NCBI RefSeq assembly: GCF_900156515.1
Contig: NZ_FTNU01000007.1
Location: 41,591-105,590 of the forward strand
Length of the DNA stretch: 64,000 bases
DNA from: Moraxella cuniculi DSM 21768
GTDB taxonomy: Bacteria; Pseudomonadota; Gammaproteobacteria; Pseudomonadales; Moraxellaceae
Direction: 5' to 3'
Shown here in pieces: positions 45,891 through 55,881 of the stretch. How positions within the stretch are numbered: position 1 is the stretch's first letter; each line of letters starts with the position of its first letter. Both the position numbers and the translations under genes were made by a program. A model generated the notes under the pieces. It was not told where the DNA came from, did not search any database, and saw nothing but the letters and a program-made list of their open reading frames with translations.

Positions 45891-46256
45891 ATGACGAACC
45901 ACACAGACGACAACAAAGGCTATGTGCTGGCAAAAGACTGTCCCAGCCGTGAGATTTTGAATCACTTAACCAGTCGCTGGGGCGTGCTGGTGCTGATTGT
46001 GTTGCTAGAGGGTAGGAAGCGTTTTGGCGAAATCCGCAAACAAATCGAAGGGGTGAGTGAGCGAATGCTATCTGAAACCCTAAAGCAGCTTGAGCAAGAC
46101 GGCATGCTTATCCGTCAATCATTTGATACCGTGCCGCCTCATGTGGAATACTATCTGACTGATTTGGGCGTGCAAGCTGCCGAAAAAGTGCATGATTTGG
46201 TAGATTGGATTGAGACAAATTTAAGCATAATTTTACAGGCAAAACGAGGTAAATAA
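45891..46256 (+). CDS. HxlR-family winged-helix transcriptional regulator
   Basis: The 121-residue protein is an HxlR-type winged helix: SREILNHLTSRWGVLVLIVLLEGRKRFGEIRKQIEGVSERMLSETLKQLEQDGMLIR followed by VEYYLTDLGVQAAE. A conserved Cys precedes the first helix (KDCPSREIL, C17), the position of the redox-sensing Cys in YodB/HypR/QorR-type regulators that respond to quinones or disulfide stress. It is divergent from the lipoprotein gene with a palindromic operator between, and likely represses both this gene and the two operons carrying the operator. The inducing signal is inference. Confidence 0.93.
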   Translation: MTNHTDDNKGYVLAKDCPSREILNHLTSRWGVLVLIVLLEGRKRFGEIRKQIEGVSERMLSETLKQLEQDGMLIRQSFDTVPPHVEYYLTDLGVQAAEKVHDLVDWIETNLSIILQAKRGK

Positions 46257-46357
46257 GAGGTTTGGGTATGGTTTTGGAATTAACTTAACCACCAATTGTT
46301 AGCATTTAAGATTCTTGGTATAATGACACTGTTTTAGCAAGCAATCGTGAGGTAATT

Positions 46358-46933
46358 ATGAAGTTTTCACCAATTTTAAAAGCGGGGATTTTGACAAGTA
46401 CATTGCTATTAAGCACAACTGGTTACTCTGCTGATGTTGAAGCCATGTATGAAAAATCTAATAATGAGGGTATAGGGCTCAATTTGCTTAATTACAGCAA
46501 AGAGCCTATGACAGTACAAGGGTTTTATTTTACAAGTTGTGCTTGGGAGAATAACAGATTTGATTATTGCAACCCCACCACTGCCAAGAATATTCTTAAT
46601 GCAGCCAAGTCTAAAGCTGCCAAAGATTTTAAAGATGAAGATGGTAAAAAATACAAGGCGGTGATGGTTATTGCCCCAGATAAGAGAACCAAAACCCCAG
46701 TATTGGTTGATTTAAACAATAAGATTGTATATCCATCAGACCATGAAACTGGCATTGAAGATAAAGTTGAGTTTAAATCGGATAGGATTTTATTTTACGG
46801 CAACATTGTCGCTGGTGGCAGTTGGGTATACCCTGAATTTAGATTTAAATCAGGGGATAAAGACTATCCTTTGGAATTGAGCTTCGGCAAAACCTTTGGT
46901 GATGAGCCAGAAATGATTTTTTACCAGAGATGA
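46358..46933 (+). CDS. Secreted protein of unknown function
   Basis: The 191-residue product has a Sec signal peptide (MKFSPILKAGILTSTLLLSTTGYS|ADVEA). The mature part is about 166 residues with two cysteines in FTSCAWENNRFDYCNP that may form a disulfide and no recognised family. GTGAGG precedes the ATG. It lies between the HxlR gene and a 58-residue exported ORF, same strand, with AT-richer codon use than core genes. Confidence 0.78.
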   Translation: MKFSPILKAGILTSTLLLSTTGYSADVEAMYEKSNNEGIGLNLLNYSKEPMTVQGFYFTSCAWENNRFDYCNPTTAKNILNAAKSKAAKDFKDEDGKKYKAVMVIAPDKRTKTPVLVDLNNKIVYPSDHETGIEDKVEFKSDRILFYGNIVAGGSWVYPEFRFKSGDKDYPLELSFGKTFGDEPEMIFYQR

Positions 46934-46956
46934 TTTGTTATTAGAGATACTTAAAA

Positions 46957-47133
46957 ATGCGTAAAAGTGCTTTATTCTCAGCCGTGTTACTTTGTTTGCC
47001 ATCAGTTTACATGGCAAACACCGCACAAGCGGCTTATGGGTGGAATCCTGCAACTGTTCACTCTGCCACTTCCACGTTGGCAAGTGATTTGCTTGGCATA
47101 GGTTTGTCGGGCGGTGAGCTTGATGGCATTTGA
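46957..47133 (+). CDS. Small exported peptide of unknown function
   Basis: A 58-codon frame begins at ATG 46957, 23 bases after the preceding gene: MRKSALFSAVLLCLPSVYMA and then NTAQA|AYGWN, a convincing signal peptide ending AQA. The mature part is only about 32 residues (AYGWNPATVHSATSTLAS... ELDGI). Upstream AGAGA is a weak ribosome binding site. Could be a small secreted peptide or the start of a truncated gene. Confidence 0.45.
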   Translation: MRKSALFSAVLLCLPSVYMANTAQAAYGWNPATVHSATSTLASDLLGIGLSGGELDGI

Positions 47134-47206
47134 TGAATGTTAGAAGCAATATCAAAAAGTCAAAAAATCGTGTAAAATAGGCTTTTTGTCAAAATTTGGT
47201 TCTCAC

Positions 47207-48661
47207 ATGAAATTTATTGTCAAACTCTTTCCTGAAATCATCATGAAAAGCGAATCAGTTCGCAAGCGTTTTATTAAAGTTTTGACAGGGAATATTAAAG
47301 AAATACTACAAAAAATCGACAGCTCTGTTGTGGTGATTCGCCATTGGGATTTTATTGAAGTGCGTAGCCACAATGAGCAATACCACAAGGCATTGCGTGA
47401 GGCGTTGCAAAGAATCTCTGGCATTCATCATTTTTTGGAAGTGCAAGAGAGCAGTTACCAAGATTTGCATGATATTTTTCTACAAACTTTGGCAGAATAT
47501 CAAGATAAACTTATCAATAAAAGTTTCTGTGTGCGTGTCAAGCGACGCGGCAAGCACGATTTTGACTCTATGGCGGTGATGCAATATGTTGGCGGTGGGC
47601 TAAATCAGCACATTAAATCCGCCAAAGTACAGCTAAAAAACCCTGATGTTACCGTTTTGCTTGAGATTGACCAAGACAAACTGCTCTTAATCAAGGAGCG
47701 TTTTGAGGGTATGGGTGGCTTTCCGATGAGTACCCAAGAAGATGTGTTGTCGCTGATTTCTGGGGGCTTTGATTCGAGCGTGTCAAGCTATATGTTTATG
47801 CGGCGAGGCAGTCGTGTGCATTATTGCTTTTTTAATCTGGGCGGCAAGGCACATGAAATTGGCGTAAAACAAATGGCTTATCATCTGTGGTCTCGCTACT
47901 CTTCATCGCATAAAGTAAAGTTCGTTACGGTGGATTTTGAGCCAGTGGTTGCCGAAATTTTACGCAGTATTGATGATGGACAAATGGGCGTGGTCTTAAA
48001 ACGCCTAATGCTAAAAGCTGCAAGCGTCATTGCCGAGCGTCTGGGAATTCAGGCATTGGTTACAGGCGAGGCATTGGGGCAGGTGGCAAGTCAGACATTG
48101 ACCAATCTGCATGTCATTGACAAGGCAGCGACACGCTTGGTACTAAGACCACTTATTACCAGCGACAAAGAGCAGATTATTAAGTTATCCGAACAAATCG
48201 GCACCATGGATATTGCCAAATCCATGCCAGAATTTTGTGGGGTGATTTCCAAATCTCCAACGGTGAAGGCTGTTGAGCAAAAAATTTGTGCCGAAGAGGA
48301 AAAGTTTGATTTTGGCATTTTACAACACGCAATTGATACGGCGATTATTAGCGATATTCGCACGCTGGCAGAGGCGGACGGCAGTACTTTACTCAGGCCT
48401 GAAGTGGTGCATGAAGTGCAGGCAGGGCAAGTAGTACTGGACATTCGCACGCCTGATGAGTGTGATGAGTTGCCACTAGCAGTTGATGGTGAGGTGATTG
48501 CCGTGCCGTTTTATCAATTATCCACACGCTTTGCAACGCTTGATTCAGCCAAGACTTATTTGCTGTATTGCCAGCAGGGTGTGATGAGTAAATTGCAAGC
48601 AGGGCGACTGCTTGAGCAGGGTCATCAGAATGTCAAGGTGCTAAAAATAATAAAAGCTTAA
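47207..48661 (+). CDS. thiI: tRNA 4-thiouridine synthase ThiI with rhodanese domain
   Basis: ThiI transfers sulfur to U8 of tRNA and, in enterobacteria, to ThiS for thiamine thiazole. Start at ATG 47207 ([11 protein letters not shown]), preferred over the upstream in-frame TTG at 47186. The 484-residue protein has an N-terminal ferredoxin-like domain, THUMP domain (to about 165), PP-loop ATPase motif [12 protein letters not shown] near 189, and a C-terminal rhodanese domain with active Cys in [21 protein letters not shown] supplies the partner Cys. Length matches E. coli ThiI (482). Confidence 0.96.
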   Translation: MKFIVKLFPEIIMKSESVRKRFIKVLTGNIKEILQKIDSSVVVIRHWDFIEVRSHNEQYHKALREALQRISGIHHFLEVQESSYQDLHDIFLQTLAEYQDKLINKSFCVRVKRRGKHDFDSMAVMQYVGGGLNQHIKSAKVQLKNPDVTVLLEIDQDKLLLIKERFEGMGGFPMSTQEDVLSLISGGFDSSVSSYMFMRRGSRVHYCFFNLGGKAHEIGVKQMAYHLWSRYSSSHKVKFVTVDFEPVVAEILRSIDDGQMGVVLKRLMLKAASVIAERLGIQALVTGEALGQVASQTLTNLHVIDKAATRLVLRPLITSDKEQIIKLSEQIGTMDIAKSMPEFCGVISKSPTVKAVEQKICAEEEKFDFGILQHAIDTAIISDIRTLAEADGSTLLRPEVVHEVQAGQVVLDIRTPDECDELPLAVDGEVIAVPFYQLSTRFATLDSAKTYLLYCQQGVMSKLQAGRLLEQGHQNVKVLKIIKA

Positions 48662-48900
48662 TTGATTAAAAATATTTAATAATGGTTTGTTAAATGTATT
48701 TTGGCAAATACTGTACTATTGTTTATTTTAAAATATTTTTAATACAAAATTTATCGTCTTGATAATCCGACCAAATCATCAGCAAAGTTTTTTATAAAAA
48801 TTGCTCGTGCTGCCTATTCGCCATCAGGCTATTTGACCGTGTTTTGGCGAATTTGTCAAATCTTGCATTGCTGGCATAAATTGCCATAAATTCTGTACAT

Positions 48901-48926
48901 AAAAATACCGCCATCACAGGCGGTAT
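48901..48926 (-). terminator. Rho-independent terminator after surA
   Basis: ATACCGCC and GGCGGTAT pair around a six-base loop, followed in the surA direction by TTTTATG. Confidence 0.75.
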
Positions 48927-48933
48927 CTTGGGC

Positions 48934-50244
48934 TTATTCATAAATTTTTATGTATGCACCAGCACGCAATTCTTGCAACCAGTCCTCTTGGGCTTGTGGT
49001 GCTTGGCGTGCAAACAGATATTCTCGTGCAACATTGCGGCGATACTGCTCGGTAATATCACGCTGGCGAATATTATCCACTTTTAAGATATGCCAGCCAA
49101 ATTGTGAGCGAAATGGCACCGAAAAATCACCTTGAGCGGTATTTTTCATCATGGCTTCAAATTCGCTGACCATCTGACCTTCGCCAACCCAGCCCAAGCT
49201 GCCCTTGGCTGCCGCTGAGCCTGTGTCATCAGAATAGGTTGCTGCCAGAGATGCAAAATCCGCCCCTTGTTGCAATGCTTGATATAGTGCGTTGATTTTT
49301 TGTTCTGCCATATCAGCACCTTGATTGTCATCGATGCGAGCAAGAATATGGCTGGTCTGCCACTCTGGAATAATAACTTGGTTTGTTTGTTGTTTATTGA
49401 CCAGTTTGATAACATCGATACCATTTGTAGTGATGATTGGTGCTGAAGTTTGCCCAATGTTTAGCTTATCTACTTCGCCAGCAATCGTTGCAGGCAGGGC
49501 GACCGCGTCAATCAGCCCTGTGTCTGCACCTTGTAATTCGGCAGCATAGTCGGCACGAGCCGTTTTCATTGCCTGATCAAGCCCCAAGCCGCTATCCAAA
49601 GCTGACTTGACGCGTAATGCCGTCATACCTGCTTGTTGGCGTGCATTGGCATCTGGATTGCTGCTCAGATATGGCACACGGATATGCAGCAGTTGGTATT
49701 TGGTTTGGTTTATCCGTGCTGATTCTGGACTTTGTAAAAAAGCTTCAATTTCATCATCGCTAATGCGAACACGGTTTTGTACTTGATTTTGCCACAAGGC
49801 AGCGATGGCAGCTTCTTGAATCAGACGCTGACGCATGGCGGCATAGCTGCCTGCTTGCTGGGCATCAAGTACCGACTGTAGCTCAGCCAAACTTGACAAG
49901 CCCTCTGACTGGGCGATGGCAAGGAGTTGTTGGTTAATGATGGTGTCATTTGGCACAACACCTGCTCGTTTAATCAGCCCAAGCTGTAGCTTTTCGTTGA
50001 TTAAATTATCAAGTGCCAGCATCTGAATTTGTTCAGCTGTGGCACTCGCCCCTGATTTTTGTATTTCGGCAGCAACGATTTGTTTGGCTTGATTTAATTC
50101 ACTTTTTAGAATAATTTCATCATTCACAACAGCAACAATGCCATCGGTACTGTTGCTACTGATGGAGGCTTGGGCGACTGTTATGCTTAAGCCTAAGCCT
50201 ACGATGGCAACGGCTAATTTTTTTATAAGAAATTTGGTCTGCAT
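48934..50244 (-). CDS. surA: Periplasmic chaperone/peptidyl-prolyl isomerase SurA
   Basis: SurA escorts unfolded outer-membrane proteins such as LptD to the BAM complex. The 436-residue protein has a signal peptide (...GLGLSITVAQA|SISS), the SurA N-domain starting IVAVVNDEIILKSELNQA, and two parvulin-type regions, the second being clear: TSHILARIDDNQGADMAEQ, ADFASLAATYSDDTGSAAAKGSLGWVGEGQMVSEFE, and FGWHILKVDNIRQRDI. It is downstream of lptD as in E. coli, with about 170 bases between. Confidence 0.95.
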   Translation of the reverse strand: MQTKFLIKKLAVAIVGLGLSITVAQASISSNSTDGIVAVVNDEIILKSELNQAKQIVAAEIQKSGASATAEQIQMLALDNLINEKLQLGLIKRAGVVPNDTIINQQLLAIAQSEGLSSLAELQSVLDAQQAGSYAAMRQRLIQEAAIAALWQNQVQNRVRISDDEIEAFLQSPESARINQTKYQLLHIRVPYLSSNPDANARQQAGMTALRVKSALDSGLGLDQAMKTARADYAAELQGADTGLIDAVALPATIAGEVDKLNIGQTSAPIITTNGIDVIKLVNKQQTNQVIIPEWQTSHILARIDDNQGADMAEQKINALYQALQQGADFASLAATYSDDTGSAAAKGSLGWVGEGQMVSEFEAMMKNTAQGDFSVPFRSQFGWHILKVDNIRQRDITEQYRRNVAREYLFARQAPQAQEDWLQELRAGAYIKIYE

Positions 50245-50415
50245 GGATAATCCTTATAATTATCATGTTAATTAACAAAAACTGCTTACTGTCGCAAGCT
50301 GTATTAATTTATCTAAGTGTAGCACTTAGTATAGCAATCGTCAAACAACATCTGATGATTAAGAATGCTATTGACAATCTGTTACAGCCTTGCCAATAAC
50401 AAGTAACTTTTTTGT

Positions 50416-53166
50416 TTAGTAGGCTTGCTGCCAAGCATTTTGTACCTGATCATAGCCCAAGATTTTCTCGCTAAGCAGACGATTGAGGCGACCTACGCTG
50501 GTGATGCCACTTAGGCGAATTTCTGCCATGATGGCGGTATTTGGCGACAGGCTTGGGTTGATGGCATCACGATAACGGCGTGCATAGACGGACAGTCCAT
50601 AGCAACAATCCTCATAATTCACCCCAAACAGTGAATCCATCAGATAGCCTTGTTGATAATCATACTGCACCTGACCCATCAATCGCCAACGATTATTCAC
50701 AGGGAAAATTGCCGAAGCAGTGTAGGCAGACAGGGCGTATTGATTGGTTGCCTTGTGCTCTTTGCGTTCAATCACCCCAATGTTAAACAATTTACTGTCG
50801 CTTGGCTGATAACGCACTTGGGCAATGACGCTGCTTGGGCGATAGCGAGTGTCAAAACTACCTGCCGCCTCAATCCATAGATTGTTTTTTGGTTGTAGTG
50901 AGGCTTGCCACGCCATGCCCGAAGCTCTGCCGCTAAAATTCTCACTCTTGTCAATGCCGACTCGAGTGTCGCTTAATAATAATTGCTCGGCAATGCCACC
51001 TTCAAAGCGAGTAACGCCTGTGCTATCAATATAACGATAATTCACCGCTGGCGTGATGGCGTGCAAGTCTTGAATGCGGTCATAACCCAAAAACCAGCTG
51101 TTATTTAGCAGTTGCTCATAGCTTAGTTTGGCAATGCTGGTTTCAAAATTTGGCAGTTTTTGCTGATCTTTAAATGGTGTATAAGTATAATGCAAGCGAG
51201 GTGTCAGCAGCTGATAGCCACCTAGACTGTCATCATACCAGCCAAATGGTGAGCCCTGTTTTTCAAAAAACAGCCCACTGTCAATGCTAAGCGTCGGTGC
51301 AAAAATCGAGTAACTGCCTTCTTCTTTGGTCAGTTTCTGATCAGCCAAACTGTCCTCATCATAACTGGCGTATAAATGCGATAGGCTTAATTTTGGCGTT
51401 ACATAGCCCCAAGAACGTAGTATGGGATAACTGGCACTGATTTGGTTAAACATACGCACGCCGCTTTTTTCGGCTTCGGAATTGTCTTTGATGGTTTTCT
51501 TAAAATAAGCAGAATTATGAATGCCGTCAATTTTTATCCCATCTGGTAGCCCCAATGAGGTTTTTGGCAATTGATAAGCCACTGATAATTGTGGCAGGCG
51601 TGCATAAGGACGGTCTTTGTCCAAAATTGGCGTGCCGTCAATATTAACACCATCAAGTCGCTGAAAATCCTCTGCACGCAAATCTGCCGACACATACTCG
51701 CCTGCAAAACTTGCTCCGATACGCCGTGGCAAATTCAGAGCAATGGTATCAATCCCTAGGGTATTAAAATCGGAGAGATATTTGGCATCAGAGACATATT
51801 GGTACTGTGCATAGGTATTGATTTTATTAAAATTTTTCGGCTGCCATGTATGATCAAAGCGGACACGGCTACGATCTTGATAGTTATAGCGTTTGTCGCT
51901 TGGCAGATAAGAGGCATTTAAGGTTCCTGCACCGAAATTTTCGGTCAGATAACGAAATTCACCCGTCAGCATCGGATTGCGATTGCTAAAAATCGTTGGC
52001 GTAAGGGTGGCATCATAATTGGGTGCAAGGTTAAAATAATACGGCGTGCTGATCTCAAAGCTGTTTGTCGCCCCAAAGCCAATATTTGGCAACAAAAACC
52101 CTGACGCACGGCGAGAGTCAATTGGGAAGTTAAAATACGGCAAATAAAGCACTGGCACATCTTTGATGCGTAAGGTGGTGTTTTTTGCGATGGCACGCCC
52201 TGTGTTGTTATCAATATCGATGCTATCAGCGTCCAGATACCATTTGCGTTCGGTTGGAGGGCAGGTGCTAAACATCACCTCTTGCAGGCGATATTTGTTA
52301 TCGCTTAATTTATCCATCTGACCTGCATAGCCATGTGCATTGATGGCGGTGCTGGCAAATGCCACATCTTTTGCCGTGCCTGTCTTGCCATCAGTGCTGT
52401 ATTCTAGATTTTCGGCAACGCCAATCAAGCCTGTTTTGCTGGGCGTGGCACCAGCATCGCTAAATAGCACCTGACCTGAAGCCACAGCACGCCCTGTAAT
52501 GGTATCAAGCTCTACTTTGTCGGCACTGACACGCTGACCGTTTTGTTCAACGATGACATTGCCTGATAATTCAGCATATCGGGCGGCGTCATAATATCCA
52601 TAATCCGCTTGTGCAAAAATCCCATCGGCAGCCAACGGATTGCCATCGCCATCAAAACGCTGCGTGGCTTGGGTTGTGGGCTGCAACCAAACCCCTTGGC
52701 AGCGAGCCTGTTCATTGGGCTTGGTGTGATAATTTTCGGCAAGTTTGGCAAGGCTGCGACTGCGAGCATCTTGGCTGGTATCTTTATCGCTTTTGGTTGT
52801 TGCTGCATTTTCATCGCTTTGCCAAGTTGTGGCAGTGTCCGTATTCTGTGCTACACTTGACGATTCGCTAGAAGATAAAGTTTGTGCCTGCTGATTGATG
52901 GTTGCAAAATCCACGCCATCAAACGCATTTGGCTGATTGCTTGCAGCCAAACCAACCGAATCTGCCGTGTTATCTGCAACTTGCTTGGTGGCATTAACCT
53001 GCCAAGCATCTGTTTGAGTCTTGGTGCTATCATCATTGGCATGGGCTGACATCATGATTGGCAAACTTACCATGCCAAATAACGCACAACGAATGGCGAC
53101 AGACAGATAAGAAGATTTGTGGCAAACAGCAGTACAACTGGCAGAAGAATGATGAAGATGAATCAC
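50416..53166 (-). CDS. lptD: LPS-assembly protein LptD
   Basis: LptD with LptE inserts lipopolysaccharide (lipooligosaccharide) into the outer leaflet. The start is uncertain: GTG 53166 has an AAGG at good distance, and a TTG at 53181 is also in frame. The 916-residue product begins with a signal region ending near SAHA|NDDS, followed by a long Ser/Thr/Asp-rich segment, the OstA-like beta-jellyroll (YAELSGNVIVEQNGQRVSADKVELDTITGRAVASG), then the LptD barrel (STCPPTERKWYLDADSIDIDNNTGRAIAKNTTLRIKDVPVLYLPYFNFPI...). Cysteines near the barrel C-terminus (NYEDCCYG) fit the conserved disulfide system. Confidence 0.94.
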   Translation of the reverse strand: MIHLHHSSASCTAVCHKSSYLSVAIRCALFGMVSLPIMMSAHANDDSTKTQTDAWQVNATKQVADNTADSVGLAASNQPNAFDGVDFATINQQAQTLSSSESSSVAQNTDTATTWQSDENAATTKSDKDTSQDARSRSLAKLAENYHTKPNEQARCQGVWLQPTTQATQRFDGDGNPLAADGIFAQADYGYYDAARYAELSGNVIVEQNGQRVSADKVELDTITGRAVASGQVLFSDAGATPSKTGLIGVAENLEYSTDGKTGTAKDVAFASTAINAHGYAGQMDKLSDNKYRLQEVMFSTCPPTERKWYLDADSIDIDNNTGRAIAKNTTLRIKDVPVLYLPYFNFPIDSRRASGFLLPNIGFGATNSFEISTPYYFNLAPNYDATLTPTIFSNRNPMLTGEFRYLTENFGAGTLNASYLPSDKRYNYQDRSRVRFDHTWQPKNFNKINTYAQYQYVSDAKYLSDFNTLGIDTIALNLPRRIGASFAGEYVSADLRAEDFQRLDGVNIDGTPILDKDRPYARLPQLSVAYQLPKTSLGLPDGIKIDGIHNSAYFKKTIKDNSEAEKSGVRMFNQISASYPILRSWGYVTPKLSLSHLYASYDEDSLADQKLTKEEGSYSIFAPTLSIDSGLFFEKQGSPFGWYDDSLGGYQLLTPRLHYTYTPFKDQQKLPNFETSIAKLSYEQLLNNSWFLGYDRIQDLHAITPAVNYRYIDSTGVTRFEGGIAEQLLLSDTRVGIDKSENFSGRASGMAWQASLQPKNNLWIEAAGSFDTRYRPSSVIAQVRYQPSDSKLFNIGVIERKEHKATNQYALSAYTASAIFPVNNRWRLMGQVQYDYQQGYLMDSLFGVNYEDCCYGLSVYARRYRDAINPSLSPNTAIMAEIRLSGITSVGRLNRLLSEKILGYDQVQNAWQQAY

Positions 53167-53513
53167 AACCAAACCTTGCAAAGAAAAATTTTACTTATTT
53201 TACACCATTATTGCGTTTGGTGCGACTGTATTTATCACCATTGACAAAATTACCGCCTTGATTGCAATCTATTGGATAACACGCCGTGCAACAAAGCTAT
53301 CATACACACAAACAATTTTACTGGTGAAAATCAGAAAAATCAGCTAAACTAACGCATGACAGTACGCAAGATTGTGGCTTGATGGTTTAAACAACCAAAG
53401 AACTTCATTTTAAGGGCTATAAAATAGCCAAAATCCAAAACCAGTATTGCACCATGATAAATGTTGCTATCGCCACAAAACAGCCCAATACCAAATCACA
53501 AAAGGATAATCCG
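53167..53513. other. Divergent lptD/amgK intergenic region
   Basis: About 350 bases between divergent genes, with promoter-like AT stretches and a small palindrome GGCTATAAAATAGCC near 53414-53428. I could not assign firm promoter hexamers. An in-frame upstream ATG for amgK exists at 53454. Confidence 0.4.
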
Positions 53514-54551
53514 ATGAGTACCTTACGCAAGCAGCAGATGATGGATTTTTTGCACAGCCATTTGGCGGCAGGATTTCGCGTGGAGAGTTTGGCAGCTGAT
53601 GCCAGTTTTCGTTGCTATCACCGCATTCATTTGCCGATTATTGGCGAGCAGGGCAAGCATGAGATGAGCTATTTGCTGATGGACGCACCACCTGACAAGG
53701 AGGATATTGGGCAATTTATTCATGTTGCCGAGCTGATGAGCGAGGCTGTGAATGTGCCAAATATTATCGCAAAAGATGAAAAACAGGGGTTTTTGTTGCT
53801 GCAAGACTTTGGTACAGTGCAGTTTGCTGATGCCATCGCTTCTGATGTAGATAACAAAGATCGTTATTATACTTTGGCATTGTCCACCTTGGCGGATTTG
53901 CAAAAAATTGATACCGATATTGATTTGCCTGCCTACAGCGATGACAAACTTCGTGAAGAAATGGAGCTGTTTTGTCAGTGGTTTTTGCCATATTTGGGTG
54001 TTACTTTGGATTTGCCTGCACAACAACTGTGGCAAACACTCACCGAAAAACTCATCAAAGATATAAGCAGCCAACCAGCCGTTGTGGTGCATCGAGACTA
54101 TCACAGTCGTAACCTGATGATGGATAAGGGTAGTGATGGTTTGGGGGTGATTGATTTTCAGGACGCACTGATTGGTGCTTATACTTATGATTTGGTTAGC
54201 CTTGTGCGTGATGCTTATATTGATTATGATGAACAATGGGTAGAAAAACGCATTCAGGAATTTTATCAGCTGATACGCCCAGCGGTTGATTTGGGCAGTT
54301 TTATCGGACAGACCAACATTATGGGCGTGCAGCGTCATTTGAAGGTCTTGGGTATTTTTATTCGCCTATCACAACGAGATGGCAAGCATCGCTATTTGCA
54401 TGACATTCCTAAGGTGATGCGTGATTTATTAACAGAGCTAAACTGGCTGAATGCACATAGCAATGAGGCAGTTTATGGCGAGTTTTTGACATGGATTAAT
54501 AATCAAGTCTTGCCAGCTTATCAGCATAAATTTATTAATAAATCTAAATAA
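53514..54551 (+). CDS. amgK: N-acetylmuramate/N-acetylglucosamine kinase AmgK
   Basis: AmgK phosphorylates the anomeric position of MurNAc (and GlcNAc) in the peptidoglycan recycling route that bypasses de novo UDP-MurNAc synthesis. Start at ATG 53514 with AAGGA seven bases upstream; a longer in-frame start at 53454 lacks it. The 345-residue aminoglycoside-phosphotransferase fold has the catalytic loop VVVHRDYHSRNLMM near 202 and DFQDALIGAYTYDLVSLVRDAY. It precedes murU by 25 bases and is divergent from lptD-surA, as in Pseudomonas. Confidence 0.92.
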   Translation: MSTLRKQQMMDFLHSHLAAGFRVESLAADASFRCYHRIHLPIIGEQGKHEMSYLLMDAPPDKEDIGQFIHVAELMSEAVNVPNIIAKDEKQGFLLLQDFGTVQFADAIASDVDNKDRYYTLALSTLADLQKIDTDIDLPAYSDDKLREEMELFCQWFLPYLGVTLDLPAQQLWQTLTEKLIKDISSQPAVVVHRDYHSRNLMMDKGSDGLGVIDFQDALIGAYTYDLVSLVRDAYIDYDEQWVEKRIQEFYQLIRPAVDLGSFIGQTNIMGVQRHLKVLGIFIRLSQRDGKHRYLHDIPKVMRDLLTELNWLNAHSNEAVYGEFLTWINNQVLPAYQHKFINKSK

Positions 54552-54576
54552 TATCATCAAATCTAGGGGCGATACG

Positions 54577-55284
54577 ATGGCAATAACGCAGGCGATGATT
54601 CTGGCGGCGGGCAAGGGGACGCGTATGCAACCTTTGACACTTCATACACCAAAACCACTTGTTCCAGTGGCTGGCAAGCCGCTAATTGTCTGGCATATTG
54701 AACGATTGGCACAAGCAGGCATTCGTCATATCACGCTAAATGCAGGCTATCTGGCTGATGTGCTAATTGCAGGATTGGCTGATTTAAACCTTGAAGAAAA
54801 ATTAAACATATCATTGCATATTTCTGTTGAGCAGGGCGAGCCACTGGAGACAGCAGGTGGCATAAAATACGCACTGCATCAAGGTTTGTTAAATCACGCC
54901 CCATTTATCTTGGTCAATGGTGATGTCTGGACAGAGTATGACTTTACCAGCCTTCGCGATCACAAGCTTGGCGATTATTTGGCACATCTGATTTTGGTGG
55001 ATAATCCTGATCATAATTTGGCAGGGGATTTTGTATTGCACGAAGGCAAGGTTTCAACCAAAGCGGCTAATGGCTCACCACTGACCTTTGCAGGCATTAG
55101 TGTTTTGTCAGACAAGCTGCTCGATGAGGTCGCTGTGGGACAAATCGCACCTTTGGCACCTTATCTAAGCACTGCGATGACACAGAGCAAAGTAACTGGC
55201 GAAAAAATGCATAACAAATGGGTTGATGTCGGTACGCTTGAGCGACTTGCCAGTCTTGAGCAATATCTTGATGGCAATCAATAA
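54577..55284 (+). CDS. murU: N-acetylmuramate alpha-1-phosphate uridylyltransferase MurU
   Basis: Nucleotidyltransferase making UDP-MurNAc from MurNAc-1-phosphate and UTP. The 235-residue protein has the sugar-nucleotidyltransferase signature ILAAGKGTRMQPLTLHTPKPLVPVAGKPLI near 8, the NGDVWTEYDF metal Asp, and the AGGI (GGIKYALHQG) loop. It is close to AmgK, and both together are the recycling pair of Pseudomonas-like bacteria. Confidence 0.93.
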   Translation: MAITQAMILAAGKGTRMQPLTLHTPKPLVPVAGKPLIVWHIERLAQAGIRHITLNAGYLADVLIAGLADLNLEEKLNISLHISVEQGEPLETAGGIKYALHQGLLNHAPFILVNGDVWTEYDFTSLRDHKLGDYLAHLILVDNPDHNLAGDFVLHEGKVSTKAANGSPLTFAGISVLSDKLLDEVAVGQIAPLAPYLSTAMTQSKVTGEKMHNKWVDVGTLERLASLEQYLDGNQ

Positions 55285-55357
55285 AAAATAAATTTATGTA
55301 ATATCAACAAGTTACAAACTTTATCAACAAAAATACCAAATTTTCCCCAAAAAAAGT

Positions 55358-55385
55358 TTGACAGTTGATAAATTTCGTATATAAT
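55358..55385 (+). promoter_or_regulatory. Strong sigma-70 promoter of the tRNA operon
   Basis: TTGACA (55358-55363) and TATAAT (55380-55385) are both perfect and separated by 16 bases; the leader to tRNA-Val is about 100 bases. Confidence 0.85.
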
Positions 55386-55491
55386 ACGCACCACAAAGAC
55401 GATGAACAAGACGAAAATCAAGTTCTTCAAAGTTTTTGAAAATGTTACTTAAAATGCGATACCTTGACACAGTATCATAAAAAGCATTTTA

Positions 55492-55567
55492 GGGTGGTTA
55501 GCTCAGTTGGTAGAGCATCTGCCTTACAAGCAGAGGGTCAGCGGTTCGATCCCGTTACCACCCACCA
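55492..55567 (+). tRNA. tRNA-Val (anticodon TAC)
   Basis: 76 bases with CCA encoded. The acceptor GGGTGGT pairs with ACCACCC, the anticodon loop CTTACAA carries TAC, and the T-loop is GGTTCGATCC. Decodes GTN valine codons. First gene of a two-tRNA operon. Confidence 0.97.
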
Positions 55568-55571
55568 CTTA

Positions 55572-55648
55572 GCAGCGGTAGTTCAGTTGGTTAGAATACC
55601 GGCCTGTCACGCCGGGGGTCGCGGGTTCGAGCCCCGTCCGCTGCGCCA
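55572..55648 (+). tRNA. tRNA-Asp (anticodon GTC)
   Basis: 77 bases with CCA encoded. Acceptor GCAGCGG pairs with CCGCTGC, discriminator G, anticodon loop CTGTCAC with GTC, T-loop GGTTCGAGCC. Four bases after tRNA-Val. Confidence 0.97.
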
Positions 55649-55669
55649 TATTTTAAAACAGTTGTTTAT

Positions 55670-55699
55670 TCCCAAATCGCAAGGTTTGGGATTTTTTTT
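55670..55699 (+). terminator. Rho-independent terminator of the tRNA operon
   Basis: TCCCAAA and TTTGGGA pair around an eight-base loop followed by eight T residues. Confidence 0.9.
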
Positions 55700-55803
55700 G
55701 GCAAAATTTTACCATTTATCAATACTTAATAATTATTAAACAATAAACTAATTGTATTTGCTGAAATTTTGGCATCTCTGTCTGTGCTTTAGGTAATAAG
55801 CAG

Positions 55804-55833
55804 ATGGCACAAATTCATCATCTGCGTTATAAT
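55804..55833 (+). promoter_or_regulatory. Candidate thiE promoter with inverted repeat
   Basis: ATGGCA (55804-55809) and TATAAT (55828-55833) are 18 bases apart. GCAGATG (55800-55806) and CATCTGC (55819-55825) form an inverted repeat overlapping both. No TPP riboswitch consensus was seen in the leader. Confidence 0.4.
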
Positions 55834-55881
55834 GCTGCTTTGGACAAGCATGGTTCATTGCGATGATAAGGAGAATTTGCC

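Noticed and set aside
53523..54338. A 271-codon minus-strand frame opposite amgK
   Set aside because: It lies entirely within amgK, whose kinase motifs are clear, and its translation shows no domain-like pattern.
55390..55491. A second promoter with TTGACA just before tRNA-Val
   Set aside because: TTGACA at about 55463 has no acceptable -10 at proper spacing before the tRNA, whereas the promoter at 55358-55385 is near consensus.
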